This document shows, in pieces, positions 45,515 through 57,598 of a DNA stretch of 64,000 nucleotides; within the stretch, counting starts at the first letter, position 1, and the number at the start of each line of letters is the position of its first letter. The notes beneath the pieces were generated by a model, which did no database searches, had not been told where the DNA came from, and saw only the letters and a program-made list of their open reading frames with translations. The stretch covers positions 2,478,001-2,542,000 of the forward strand of contig CATNEN010000025.1 of assembly GCA_950097015.1 (NCBI GenBank). The letters run 5' to 3'. Both the position numbers and the translations under genes were made by a program. Source of the stretch: Macrostomum hystrix. Lineage: Eukaryota; Platyhelminthes; Macrostomidae.

Positions 45515-48500
45515 ACAGCTGGAACATAACATCTATACTAGCAGCTGGAACATAACATCTTTGCTAACAGCTGGAACATAACATCTTTACTAACATCTAT
45601 ACTACGACTACATAACAGCTTGAATATAACATCTAAACTACATAACAGCTTGAATATAACATCTAAACTACATAACAGCTTGAATATGACATCTAAACTA
45701 CATAACAGCTTGAACATAACATCTAAACTACATAACAGCTAGAACATGACATCTAAACTACATAACAGCTTGAACATGACATCTAAACTACATAACAGCT
45801 TGAACATAGCATCTAAACTACATAACAGCTAGAACATAGCATCTAAACTACATAACAGCTTGAACATGATATCTAAACTACATAACAGCTTGAACATAAC
45901 ATCTAAACTACATAACAGCTTGAACATAACATCTAAGCTACATAACAGCTTGAACATGACATCTAAACTACATAACAGCTTGAATATAACATCTAAGCTA
46001 CATAACAGCTAGAACATAGCATCTAAACTACATAACAGCTAGAACATAACATCTAAACTACATAACAGCTTGAACATAACATCTAAACTACATAACAGCT
46101 TGAACATAACATCTAAACTACATAACAGCTTGAACATAACATCTAAGCTACATAACAGCTTGAACATGACATCTAAACTACATAACAGCTTGAACATGAC
46201 ATCTAAACTACATAACAGCTTGAACATGATATCTAAACTACATAACAGCTTGAACATAACATCTAAACTACATAACAGCTTGAACATAACATCTAAGCTA
46301 CATAACAGCTTGAACATGACATCTAAACTACATAACAGCTTGAATATAACATCTAAGCTACATAACAGCTAGAACATAGCATCTAAACTACATAACAGCT
46401 AGAACATGACATCTAAACTACATAACAGCTTGAACATGACATCTAAACTACATAACAGCTTGAACATGACATCTAAACTACATAACAGCTTGAACATAAC
46501 GTCTAAACTACATAACAGCTTGAACATAACATCTAAACTACATAACAGCTTGAACATGACATCTAAACTACATAACAGCTTGAACATGACATATAAACTA
46601 CATAACAGCTTGAACATAACATCTAAACTACATAACAGCTTGAACATGACATCTAAACTACATAACAGCTTGAACATGACATCTAAACTACATAACAGCT
46701 TGAACATAACGTCTAAACTACATAACAGCTTGAACATAACATCTAAACTACATAACAGCTTGAACATGACATCTAAACTACATAACAGCTTGAACATGAC
46801 ATCTAAACTACATAACAGCTTGAACATGACATCTAAACTACATAACAGCTTGAATATGACATCTAAACTACATAACAGCTTGAACATGACATCTAAACTA
46901 CATAACAGCTTGAACATAACATCTAAACTACATAACAGCTAGAACATGACATCTAAACTACATAACAGCTTGAACATGACATCTAAACTACATAACAGCT
47001 TGAACATAGCATCTAAACTACATAACAGCTAGAACATAGCATCTAAACTACATAACAGCTTGAACATGATATCTAAACTACATAACAGCTTGAACATAAC
47101 ATCTAAACTACATAACAGCTTGAACATAACATCTAAGCTACATAACAGCTTGAACATGACATCTAAACTACATAACAGCTTGAATATAACATCTAAGCTA
47201 CATAACAGCTAGAACATAGCATCTAAACTACATAACAGCTAGAACATAACATCTAAACTACATAACAGCTTGAACATGACATCTAAACTACATAACAGCT
47301 TGAACATGACATCTAAACTACATAACAGCTTGAACATAACGTCTAAACTACATAACAGCTTGAACATAACATCTAAACTACATAACAGCTTGAACATGAC
47401 ATCTAAACTACATAACAGCTTGAACATGACATCTAAACTACATAACAGCTTGAACATGACATCTAAACTACATAACAGCTTGAATATGACATCTAAACTA
47501 CATAACAGCTTGAACATGACATCTAAACTACATAACAGCTTGAACATAACATCTAAACTACATAACAGCTAGAACATGACATCTAAACTACATAACAGCT
47601 TGAACATGACATCTAAACTACATAACAGCTTGAACATAGCATCTAAACTACATAACAGCTAGAACATAGCATCTAAACTACATAACAGCTTGAACATGAT
47701 ATCTAAACTACATAACAGCTTGAACATAACATCTAAACTACATAACAGCTTGAACATAACATCCAAGCTACATAACAGCTTGAACATGACATCTAAACTA
47801 CATAACAGCTTGAATATAACAACTAAGCTACATAACAGCTAGAACATAGCATCTAAACTACATAACAGCTAGAACATAACATCTAAACTACATAACAGCT
47901 TGAACATAACATCTAAACTACATAACAGCTTGAACATAACATCTAAACTACATAACAGCTTGAACATAACATCTAAGCTACATAACAGCTTGAACATGAC
48001 ATCTAAACTACATAACAGCTTGAACATGACATCTAAACTACATAACAGCTTGAACATGATATCTAAACTACATAACAGCTTGAACATAACATCTAAACTA
48101 CATAACAGCTTGAACATAACATCTAAGCTACATAACAGCTTGAACATGACATCTAAACTACATAACAGCTTGAATATAACATCTAAGCTACATAACAGCT
48201 AGAACATAGCATCTAAACTACATAACAGCTAGAACATGACATCTAAACTACATAACAGCTTGAACATGACATCTAAACTACATAACAGCTTGAACATAAC
48301 ATCTAAAGCTACATAACAGCTTGAACATGACATCTAAACTACATAACAGCTTGAACATGACATCTAAACTACATAACAGCTTGAACATGATATCTAAACT
48401 ACATAACAGCTTGAACATGACATATAAACTACATAACAGCTTGAACATAACATCTAAACTACATAACAGCTTGAACATGACATCTAAACTACATAACAGC

Positions 48501-51116
48501 TTGAACATGACATCTAAACTACATAACAGCTTGAACATAACGTCTAAACTACATAACAGCTGAACATAACATCTAAACTACATAACAGCTTGAACATGAC
48601 ATCTAAACTACATAACAGCTTAACATGACATCTAAACTACATAACAGCTTGAACATGACATCTAAACTACATAACAGCTTGAACATGATATCTAAACTAC
48701 ATAACAGCTTGAACATAACATCTAAACTACATAACAGCTTGAACATAACATCTAAAGCTACATAACAGCTTGAACATGACATCTAAACTACATAACAGCT
48801 TGAATATAACATCTAAGCTACATAACAGCTAGAACATAGCATCTAAACTACATAACAGCTAGAACATAACATCTAAACTACATAACAGCTTGAACATAAC
48901 ATCTAAACTACATAACAGCTTGAACATAACATCTAAGCTACATAACAGCTTGAACATGACATCTAAACTACATAACAGCTTGAACATGACATCTAAACTA
49001 CATAACAGCTTGAACATGATATCTAAACTACATAACAGCTTGAACATAACATCTAAACTACATAACAGCTTGAACATAACATCTAAGCTACATAACAGCT
49101 TGAACATGACATCTAAACTACATAACAGCTTGAATATAACATCTAAGCTACATAACAGCTAGAACATAGCATCTAAACTACATAACAGCTAGAACATGAC
49201 ATCTAAACTACATAACAGCTTGAACATGACATCTAAACTACATAACAGCTTGAACATGACATCTAAACTACATAACAGCTTGAACATAACGTCTAAACTA
49301 CATAACAGCTTGAACATAACATCTAAACTACATAACAGCTTGAACATGACATCTAAACTACATAACAGCTTGAACATGACATATAAACTACATAACAGCT
49401 TGAACATAACATCTAAACTACATAACAGCTTGAACATGACATCTAAACTACATAACAGCTTGAACATGATATCTAAACTACATAACAGCTTGAACATAAC
49501 GTCTAAACTACATAACAGCTTGAACATAACATCTAAACTACATAACAGCTTGAACATGACATCTAAACTACATAACAGCTTGAACATGACATCTAAACTA
49601 CATAACAGCTTGAACATGACATCTAAACTACATAACAGCTTGAACATGATATCTAAACTACATAACAGCTTGAACATAACATCTAAACTACATAACAGCT
49701 TGAACATAACATCTAAACTACATAACAGCTTGAACATGAAATCTAAACTACATAACAGCTTGAATATAACATCTAAGCTACATAACAGCTAGAACATAGC
49801 ATCTAAACTACATAACAGCTTGAACATGACATCTAAACTACATAACAGCTTGAACATAACATCTAAACTACATAACAGCTTGAACATAACATCTAAACTA
49901 CATAACAGCTTGAACATAACATCTAAGCTACATAACAGCTTGAACATGACATCTAAACTACATAACAGCTTGAACATGACATCTAAACTACATAACAGCT
50001 TGAACATGATATCTAAACTACATAACAGCTTGAACATAACATCTAAACTACATAACAGCTTGAACATAACATCTAAGCTACATAACAGCTTGAACATGAC
50101 ATCTAAACTACATAACAGCTTGAATATAACATCTAAGCTACATAACAGCTAGAACATAGCATCTAAACTACATAACAGCTAGAACATGACATCTAAACTA
50201 CATAACAGCTTGAACATGACATCTAAACTACATAACAGCTTGAACATGACATCTAAACTACATAACAGCTTGAACATAACGTCTAAACTACATAACAGCT
50301 TGAACATAACATCTAAACTACATAACAGCTTGAACATGACATCTAAACTACATAACAGCTTGAACATGACATATAAACTACATAACAGCTTGAACATAAC
50401 ATCTAAACTACATAACAGCTTGAACATGACATCTAAACTACATAACAGCTTGAACATGACATCTAAACTACATAACAGCTTGAACATAACGTCTAAACTA
50501 CATAACAGCTTGAACATAACATCTAAACTACATAACAGCTTGAACATGACATCTAAACTACATAACAGCTTGAACATGACATATAAACTACATAACAGCT
50601 TGAACATGACATCTAAACTACATAACAGCTTGAATATGACATCTAAACTACATAACAGCTTGAACATGACATCTAAACTACATAACAGCTTGAATATGAC
50701 ATCTAAACTACATAACAGCTTGAACATGACATCTAAACTACATAACAGCTTGAACATGACATATAAACTACATAACAGCTTGAACATGACATATAAACTA
50801 CATAACAGCTTGAACATGACATCTAAACTACATAACAGCTTGAACATGACATATAAACTACATAACAGCTTGAACATAACATCTAAACTACATAACAGCT
50901 TGAACATGACATCTAAACTACATAACAGCTTGAACATGACATCTAAACTACATAACAGCTTGAACATAACATCTAAACTACATAACAGCTTGAACATAAC
51001 ATCTAAACTACATAACAGCTTGAACATGACATCTAAACTACATAACAGCTTGAACATAACATCTAAACTACATAACAGCTTGAACATGACATCTAAACTA
51101 CATAACAGCTTGAACA
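45515..51116. repeat. 5.6-kb satellite-like array, 30-bp unit, with 990-bp higher-order repeats
   Basis: About 187 units containing CATCTAAACTACATAACAGC followed by TTGAACATGA. Variant units (AGAACATAGC, TGAATATAAC, CTAAGCTA, ATATAAAC) occur in fixed order. Blocks at 47869-48202 recur at 48859-49162, and 49189 onward recurs at 50179 onward, each 990 bp (33 units) apart. A few single-base slips (about 48306, 48560, 48623, 48756) shift register. Both strands are open for hundreds of codons; there is no sign of coding. Confidence 0.93.
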
Positions 51117-51590
51117 TACTCGTAAAATCTAGGTCATATGTTTTGGAACATCACCTGCACGTGGTCATCAAGTTATAAAAACCCGATGCATTGCTTAATG
51201 GCCAAGCTTAGTTGGCCTTTTAAAACTTGAGTTTGCTGGACTAACTCGAGCCGTAATTTCCTATTGAAAATGAGCAGAAAAATTCAAGCTTGCCTTTGAT
51301 GTAGGCAATAAATTTCACTCGTTAAAATATTTCTAGTATAATATGCAATTGTGCTGTTGCTTAATTTGGACTCAAGCGAATAAAAGTGAGCAAGAGTTAG
51401 ACCCCAATGATGAGAATTGTGACCCCGAGTATTCTGTGAGGCAAAGTGATGATTATTGCGAGTTGCGACTATACGATCATTGCACAATCTTGTCATTCGC
51501 GTTCAAGTAAAACAGAAGAAATTATGGAATAATAAAAAGTTTTATTACACAGTAGTTTGATAGATGGGGCATGGCCAGATCTAGCGACAG
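51117..51590. other. Unique spacer
   Basis: No gene recognised. Confidence 0.4.
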
Positions 51591-51594
51591 ATCT

Positions 51595-51995
51595 GTTGCT
51601 TCGATTCCTGCTTCGATTCCTGCTTCGATTCCTCCTGCAATTCTTGCTTCGATTCCTACTGCGATTCTTGGTTCGATTTCCACTGCGATTCGTGCTTAGA
51701 TTTCTACTGCGATTCCTGCTTCGATTCCTACTGCGATTCTTACTTCGATTCCTACTTGGATTCGTGCTTCGATCCCCTCCTGCAATTTTTGCTTCGATTC
51801 CTACGGCGATTCTTACTTCGATTCTTACTTCGATTCCTACTTAGATTCGTGCTTCGATCCCCTCCTGAAATTCTTGCTTCGATTCCAACTGCGATTCTTC
51901 ATTCGATTCCTACTTCAAGTCACTGTAAATCTGTACTTCGATTCTTGCTTCGATACCTCCTGCGATTCCTACTTCGATTCCTACAGCGAATTCTA
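51595..51995. repeat. Degenerate array, 12-bp unit GATTCCTGCTTC
   Basis: About 33 units with CTACTGC and CTACTTC variants and occasional longer units (GATCCCCTCCTGCAATTCTT). Confidence 0.85.
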
Positions 51996-52636
51996 AGCTA
52001 CGATCTCCGAGCAATTTTAGACAAAGACTGCTTTTCAATCAGTACAAATGGTTAAGCCATATTTAACAATTCGAACACTAGATTTAAAACGTCGCGAGTT
52101 GAGCCCTACAAAGCACGCAAACTGGCTCAGAAACTTGGCTGCAGCAGCAGCAGCAGCAGCAGCAGCAGCGGCATGCCCACCCAGGGAGTTTCCTGGAAAG
52201 ATGTTTTAAAAAAGCGCCTCGGACCTACGCCACCGCAAGACAGGCTCTCGTCCGCGCCTCACCTTGGCGAACTCATTCTTTAACCCACCGCCGCTTAATT
52301 GGCCTGAGAAAGAAGGCTTCTTCTGCTACAATCTTCTTCTGCTAAGCAGCAGCAGGCAAAGGGGCCGGTGCGTGTAGTTGTGGCAGCCAATTGGACCCCA
52401 ACTCTCTCTTTCTCTCTCTGTCTGGACTAGAGATGGGCCAAAATTAAAAGCACGTGCACATGGAAAGGAGAAGAAGACGAAACAGAAGAAGACAGAGTCC
52501 ATATAATCGTAGTAGGCTTCAGGCCAGGACGAGCCCGAACCAACAAGTAGACAGTTGGCAGTGAGGCATTAAATTCTTGAATATTTTTTTCAGAAGCAGC
52601 CGAGGCAAATCTGATCCAGAGGAATCGGACATACGG
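51996..52636 (+). promoter_or_regulatory. Upstream region of the 3-O-sulfotransferase gene
   Basis: Contains a (CAG)n run of about nine repeats at 52141-52170 and a CTCTCT run at 52402-52420. The acceptor CAG at 52591-52593 follows a T-tract, so the leader before the ATG is joined to an upstream exon or a trans-spliced leader. No TATA box is clear. Confidence 0.4.
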
Positions 52637-53944
52637 ATGACGGCTGGCCGCGGTGGTGGAAGGCGGACAGTGCTTGTCTGCGCTGCGACAACCCTCGCGG
52701 CGGCGGCCTTGGTGCTAGCGATAACGGCGATTCTGCAGGTGAGGTGGTCTCCGTAGCAACAACAGGTGCAGCAGCAGCTTGAGCTCGATTCCACGGCGAG
52801 GAGGTCACATTAATTTGAGGGCCAACCTCCTAGGCACAGTAAAAGTGTACAGGGCAGACAGATGTGTGAGCTTGCAGCCTGCGTGCAGTATCTGTGTGCG
52901 TGTGTGCTCAGGAGTCAGCGGAATGGGCAGAATGGCCTCCTCGCTGGCTGCGGGTCCAGTGTCACCAAATCATTAACATAAGTTTTCGTTTGCGTCCGCA
53001 TGGCTTGGGCGCTTGTGGTTCAAACTAGACCCATCGGCGATTAAAAAAGCAGAGCCCTATGAAACGTCACTTCCCATCCTCCCTTTCGAAAGCAGCAGCG
53101 ACAGCAGCAGCAGCAGCTAGAGCAGCGTCTGCCACACTGCATCATCATCGGCGCTAGAAAGTGTGGCACCCGCGCCTTGCTCGACTTCCTCGACGCCCAC
53201 CCGAGCGTGGCGGCCGCCAAAAGCGAGATTCACTACTTCGACACCCCTGCCCGACTGAGAAGCGGCCCGGGCTGGTACCGCGGCCAGATGCCGCTGAGCC
53301 GGCCCGGTCAGCTGACTATCGAGAAGACGCCGGCTTACTTCGTCACCGAGTCGGCTCCGCGCCAGGCCCACAGGCAGATCGGCGATCATCTTCGCCTGCT
53401 GCTGATTGTTCGCGATCCCGTCACCAGGGTGATCAGCGACTATGCTCAGCATCTGCATAGGCGAGCGAAGTCGGGCAGGCCTGCTCAACGCCTGGAACGT
53501 CTGGTGCTGACTGGCCCGGGTCGAGTCAATCCGAGGTCCCGAATGATTCACACCTCCGTCTATCATCGACATCTGCAGCGCTGGCTGCAAGAATTTCCAG
53601 CAAAAAAATTACACATTGTTGACGGCGATAAACTAATTAGACAGCCACACACGGAGCTGCAGCTGGTTGAGCAGTTCCTCGGCCTGCCTGCCTACCTAAG
53701 CAATCCAGAAAGGTTCGTGTTTAACGCCACCAAAGGCTTCTACTGCGTAAAGTCCGATCAGGAGCGCTGCCTGGGAAGCGAGAAGGGCCGCCGTCACCCG
53801 GCCGTGTCGCAGCGAACCCTGACAAAGTTAAGAGAGTTTTTCCTGCCGCACGACACCGAATTGGTCAGGCTGACTGGGCGCCGGTTCTCCTGGATGCTTG
53901 ACGATTCTGTTGAGTTGCCCGACGATTCTAGAGCACTGCTCTGA
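52637..53944 (+). CDS. HS3ST: Heparan sulfate glucosamine 3-O-sulfotransferase, two exons
   Basis: Seen: exon 1 is 52637-52738 (34 codons, MTAGRGGGRRTVLVCAATT... then a hydrophobic run), donor CAG|GTGAGG; exon 2 is 53093-53944 after a pyrimidine tract and AAAG; phase 0, 317 residues. Exon 1 gives a basic N-terminus plus one helix, a type II Golgi signal anchor. Exon 2 opens with a Gln-rich stem, then the sulfotransferase domain: PAPS 5'-phosphate loop GARKCGT (54-60, Lys57), SEIHYFD with the presumed catalytic Glu79, Lys112 in EKTPAYF, 3'-phosphate site RDPVTRVISDY (Arg141, Ser149), and Cys252/Cys260 in TKGFYC...RC for the family disulfide. It transfers sulfate from PAPS to the 3-O position of glucosamine in heparan sulfate. 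The length and the KGFYC segment fit the HS3ST1/5 group. Oddity: Cys58 replaces the usual Gly in the PAPS loop. A CAG acceptor at 52591-52593 after a T-tract implies a 5' leader intron or a trans-splice site 43 nt before the ATG. Confidence 0.9.
52782..52978 (+). mobile_element. SINE family B, 5'-truncated, in the sulfotransferase intron
   Basis: Starts at the B-box region (GAGCTCGATTCCACGGCG) and runs through GCCAACCTCCTAGGCAC and CAGGAGTCAGCGGAATGGG to GTCACCAAAT. It lacks the A-box head and an internal segment compared with the copy at 60118. It fills most of the 354-bp intron. Confidence 0.7.
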
Positions 53945-53959
53945 CACTGTTTACAAGTG

Positions 53960-54415
53960 ACCATCTCTGATCTGACCAATCACTGACTAGATCTCTCATC
54001 TGACCAATCGCTGACAAGATCTCTCATCTGACCAATCACTGACCAGATCTCTCATCTGACTAATCACTGACTAGATCTCTCATCTGACCAATCACTGACT
54101 AGATCTCTCATCTGACCAATCACTGACTAGATCTCTCATCTGACCAATCACTGACCAGATCTCTCATCTGACCAATCACTGACCAGATCTCTCATCTGAC
54201 TAATCACTGACTAGATCTCTCATCTGACCAATCACTGACTAGATCTCTCATCTGACCAATCACTGACTAGATCACTCATCTGACCAATCACTGACATCTC
54301 TTAAATCTGACCAATCGCTGACCATCTCTCCCCTTACCATCTCTCCCCTGACCATCTCTCCCCTTACCATCTCTCCCCTGACCATCTCTCACCTGACCAT
54401 CACCTGATCAACTCC
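53960..54415. repeat. Minisatellite, 28-bp unit, then 15-bp CCATCTCTCCCCTGA units
   Basis: Starts about 15 bp after the sulfotransferase stop. Units contain CTGACCAATCACTGACTAGA; the right end changes to a shorter CT-rich unit. The 3' UTR must include or end before it. Confidence 0.9.
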
Positions 54416-55054
54416 AGATGCTCCCATCTGACACATCCCATCCGTCTGACAGCATGCCTATATGCTTATAGTTACTTCCCAAACAAACAGTGGCGCCCCG
54501 CACGAAGGCCGCTTAATCGACTCGTTTAAATTCATACTTCAAACACCATGGACCCAAAATAATCTAGCCCATGCTAGTAACTATCTAAATTTATGTTATA
54601 AAAACTTGAAGGAATGTTTACCTTCCTCCGTACGGGGCAAAATGTCCACATGAAGCATAAATTAACAAATCCTAAAGTGAAATTTGTCTCAACGATCTTC
54701 TCTATAACATCAGTTAAGCCCATAGTTAAAAATATTAACGATAACATGCCGTTTATCTTTATATTTCACCAGCATCTTAGCGATTTCTAGCAGTAAGTTC
54801 ATTTTAGCGGCCGTCCTATGTAAAGATTTTCAATTACTCGTAATTCATGGAAATATTCTATTTTTATCGATTACGAATTATCGATACCAGTATAATGCTG
54901 CATACAAAATATATATTAATGCATATGTGAATAGTCTCTTTGTCAAAGTTAATTTCTCTCGCACTAAGTAAGTGTCTTTTTGTTTTAAAACTAGAAAAAC
55001 ATTTGTCTTTGGCTGACCGAAATTCCTAGAAAGAAAATCGAAATTACGAAGGCA
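54416..55054. other. Unique AT-rich spacer
   Basis: No gene recognised. Confidence 0.4.
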
Positions 55055-55735
55055 ACCTGTCAATCACAGTTAAGGCTTTCAACCCACCTGTCAATCACAG
55101 TTTGAGCTTCCAACCACCACCTGTCAATCACATTTTGAGCTTCCAACCCACCTGTCAATCACATTTTGAGCTTCCAACCCACCTGCCAATCACAGTTTGA
55201 GCTTCCAACCACCACCTGTCAATCACATTTTGAGCTTCCAACCCACCTGTCAATCACAGTTTGAGCTTCCAACCCACCTGACAATCACAGTTTGAGCTTC
55301 CTACCCACCTGCCAATCACAGTTTGAGCTTCCAACCCACCTGCCAATCACAGTTTGAGCTTCCAACCCACCTGCCAATCACAGTTTGAGCTTCCAACCCA
55401 CCTGACAATCACAGTTTGAGCTTCCAACCCACCTGTCAATCACAGTTTGAGCTTCCTACCCACCTGTCAATCACAGTTGGAGCCTCCAACCCACCTGCCA
55501 ATCACATTTGGAGCCTCCAACCCACCTGTCAATCACAGTTTGAGCTTCCTACCCACCTGCCAATCACAGTTGGAGCCTCCAACCCACCTGCCAATCACAG
55601 TTTGAGCTTCCAACCCACCTGTCAATCACAGTTTGAGCTTCCAACCCACCTGCCAATCACAGTTTGAGCTTCCAACCCACCTGCCAATCACAGTTTGAGC
55701 TTCCTACCCACCTGTCAATCACAGTTTGAGCTACC
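55055..55735. repeat. Minisatellite, 31-bp unit
   Basis: About 22 units containing CACCTGTCAATCACAGTTTG with CTGCC and GGAGCCTCC variants. It stops exactly at a truncated SINE family A copy. Confidence 0.9.
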
Positions 55736-55737
55736 AA

Positions 55738-55970
55738 GGGTTTAATTCGCCACTCCACTAGAACAGTTTGTGTCCATTAGCATCTGCATTGCTTCAGTTC
55801 AGCCAGCTGTTAAATGGGTATCAGCAACAGCTGGGGTAATTGAGGGTGGGTGTGGCGTCCCCCCAGTCCATGGACTGAACAACCGTACGCAGACCTCAGA
55901 TGCCCCGCGCAATAGCTGCGGCTGTGCTGTCGGCTGCATGCCTCGTCCAGTTGTGGCAGGTGTAATCGAT
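55738..55970 (+). mobile_element. SINE family A, 5'-truncated
   Basis: The head is lost; it starts at a degraded B-box (GGTTTAATTCG) directly after the last unit of the 31-bp array, then continues with TTCAGTTCAGCCAGCTG, CCCCCCAGTCCATGGACTG and GTGTAATCGATTAT. Confidence 0.7.
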
Positions 55971-56388
55971 TATTTATATTACTATTTTTTACAACTATAT
56001 TATTAGAAGTCTACAGAAACACTACTTAAAGTAGTGTTTTCCTGGAAAAAAAATTGCCACGTGAAATAGAAATGATCACGTGCCTTTAAATTTAATTTCC
56101 TCCACAAAAACACAATATTGAACATTTGTAGTTTATTTCAACTACTAGTCGGCTTGTCCTAAAAGTAAAGATAATATAACAGGGTCTGAAACACTGTATA
56201 GTGCAGCGTGCAAATACTGACTACAAGTAGTTATCTAGAAAGTCATAAACGAAGCAATGCAATATTTTTTTATGTTTAGAAGCTTTTTTTTTGAAAAGCA
56301 GCAGTTTATGTCTCACAAAAGGTTCATTCACGTAAGCCATCCAATAGCTCGCTCTGGTGCATAAGAGTATTTACTTACTCGCACTTCA
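55971..56388. other. Unique AT-rich spacer
   Basis: No gene recognised. Confidence 0.4.
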
Positions 56389-56389
56389 A

Positions 56390-57548
56390 AACGCACTCAA
56401 CCACCAATTACCGAACCTACTCAACAACCAACCATCAAACCTACTCAACCACCAATTACCGAACCTACTCAACAACCAACCATCAAACCTACTCAACCAC
56501 CAATTACCGAACCTACTCAACAACCAACCATCAAACCTACTCAACAACCAACCATCAAACCTACTCAACAACCAACCATCAAACCTACTCAACAACCAAC
56601 CATCAAACCTACTCAACAACCAACCATCAAACCTACTCAACAACCAACCATTAAACCTACTCAACAACCAACCATCAAACGTACTCAACAACCAACCATC
56701 AAACCTACTCAACAACCAACCATTAAACCTACTCAACAACCAACCATCAAACGTACTCAACAACCAACCATCAAACGCACTCAACAACCAACCAACAAAC
56801 GTACACAACAACCAATTACCAAACGTACTCAACCACCAATTACCGAATCTACTCAATAACCAACCATCAAACGTACTCAACAACCAACCATCAAACCTAC
56901 TCAACAACAAACCATCAAACGTACTCAACAACCAACCATCAAAACCAACCCAACAACAAACCATCAAACCTACTCAACAACCAACCATCAAACCTACTCA
57001 ACAACCAACCATCAAACGTACTCAACAACCAACCATTAAACGTACTCAACAACCAACCATCAAACCTACTCAACAACCAACCATCAAACCTACTCAACAA
57101 CCAACCATCAAACCTACTCAACAACCAACCATCAAACCTACTCAACAACCAACCATCAAACCTACTCAACAACCAACCATCAAACCTACTCAACAACCAA
57201 CCATCAAACCTACTCAACAACCAACCATCAAACGTACTCAACAACCAACCATCAAACCTACTCAACAACCAACCATCAAACGTACTCAACAACCAACCAT
57301 CAAACCTACTCAACAACCAACCATCAAACCTACTCAACAACCAACCATCAAACCTACTCAACAACCAACCATCAAACGTACTCAACAACCAACCATTAAA
57401 CGTACTCAACAACAAACCATCAAACGTACTCAACAATCAACTATCAAACGTACTCAACAACAAACCATCAAACGTACTCAACAACCAACCATCAAACGTA
57501 CTCAACAACCAACCATCAAACACCCTCAACAACCAACCACAAACGCCC
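56390..57548. repeat. Minisatellite, 24-bp unit, downstream of the globin gene
   Basis: About 48 units containing CAACCATCAAACCTACTCAA. An eight-codon unit, so a 402-codon plus frame stays open (TIKPTQQP-type repeats). It has no ATG start, changes frame midway and lacks any unique domain, so I treat it as non-coding. Confidence 0.88.
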
Positions 57549-57598
57549 ACAACAAGCAGTTATAAAACACACTGACCACGGACCAGCCGGACCATGTT

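Noticed and set aside
45515-51116. Regular repeats reminiscent of a CRISPR array
   Set aside because: No unique spacers, the genome is eukaryotic, and units abut directly.
50186-51178. 330-codon frame (SKLHNSLNMT repeats) and its 312-codon antisense
   Set aside because: Both strands are open only because the 30-bp unit is a multiple of three without stops; no flanking coding sequence.
56357-57565. 402-codon plus-strand frame of TIKPTQQP-like repeats, resembling a mucin or structural protein
   Set aside because: No ATG start, the repeat changes reading frame midway, no signal peptide or unique domain, and the minus strand is equally open. A 24-bp unit explains it.
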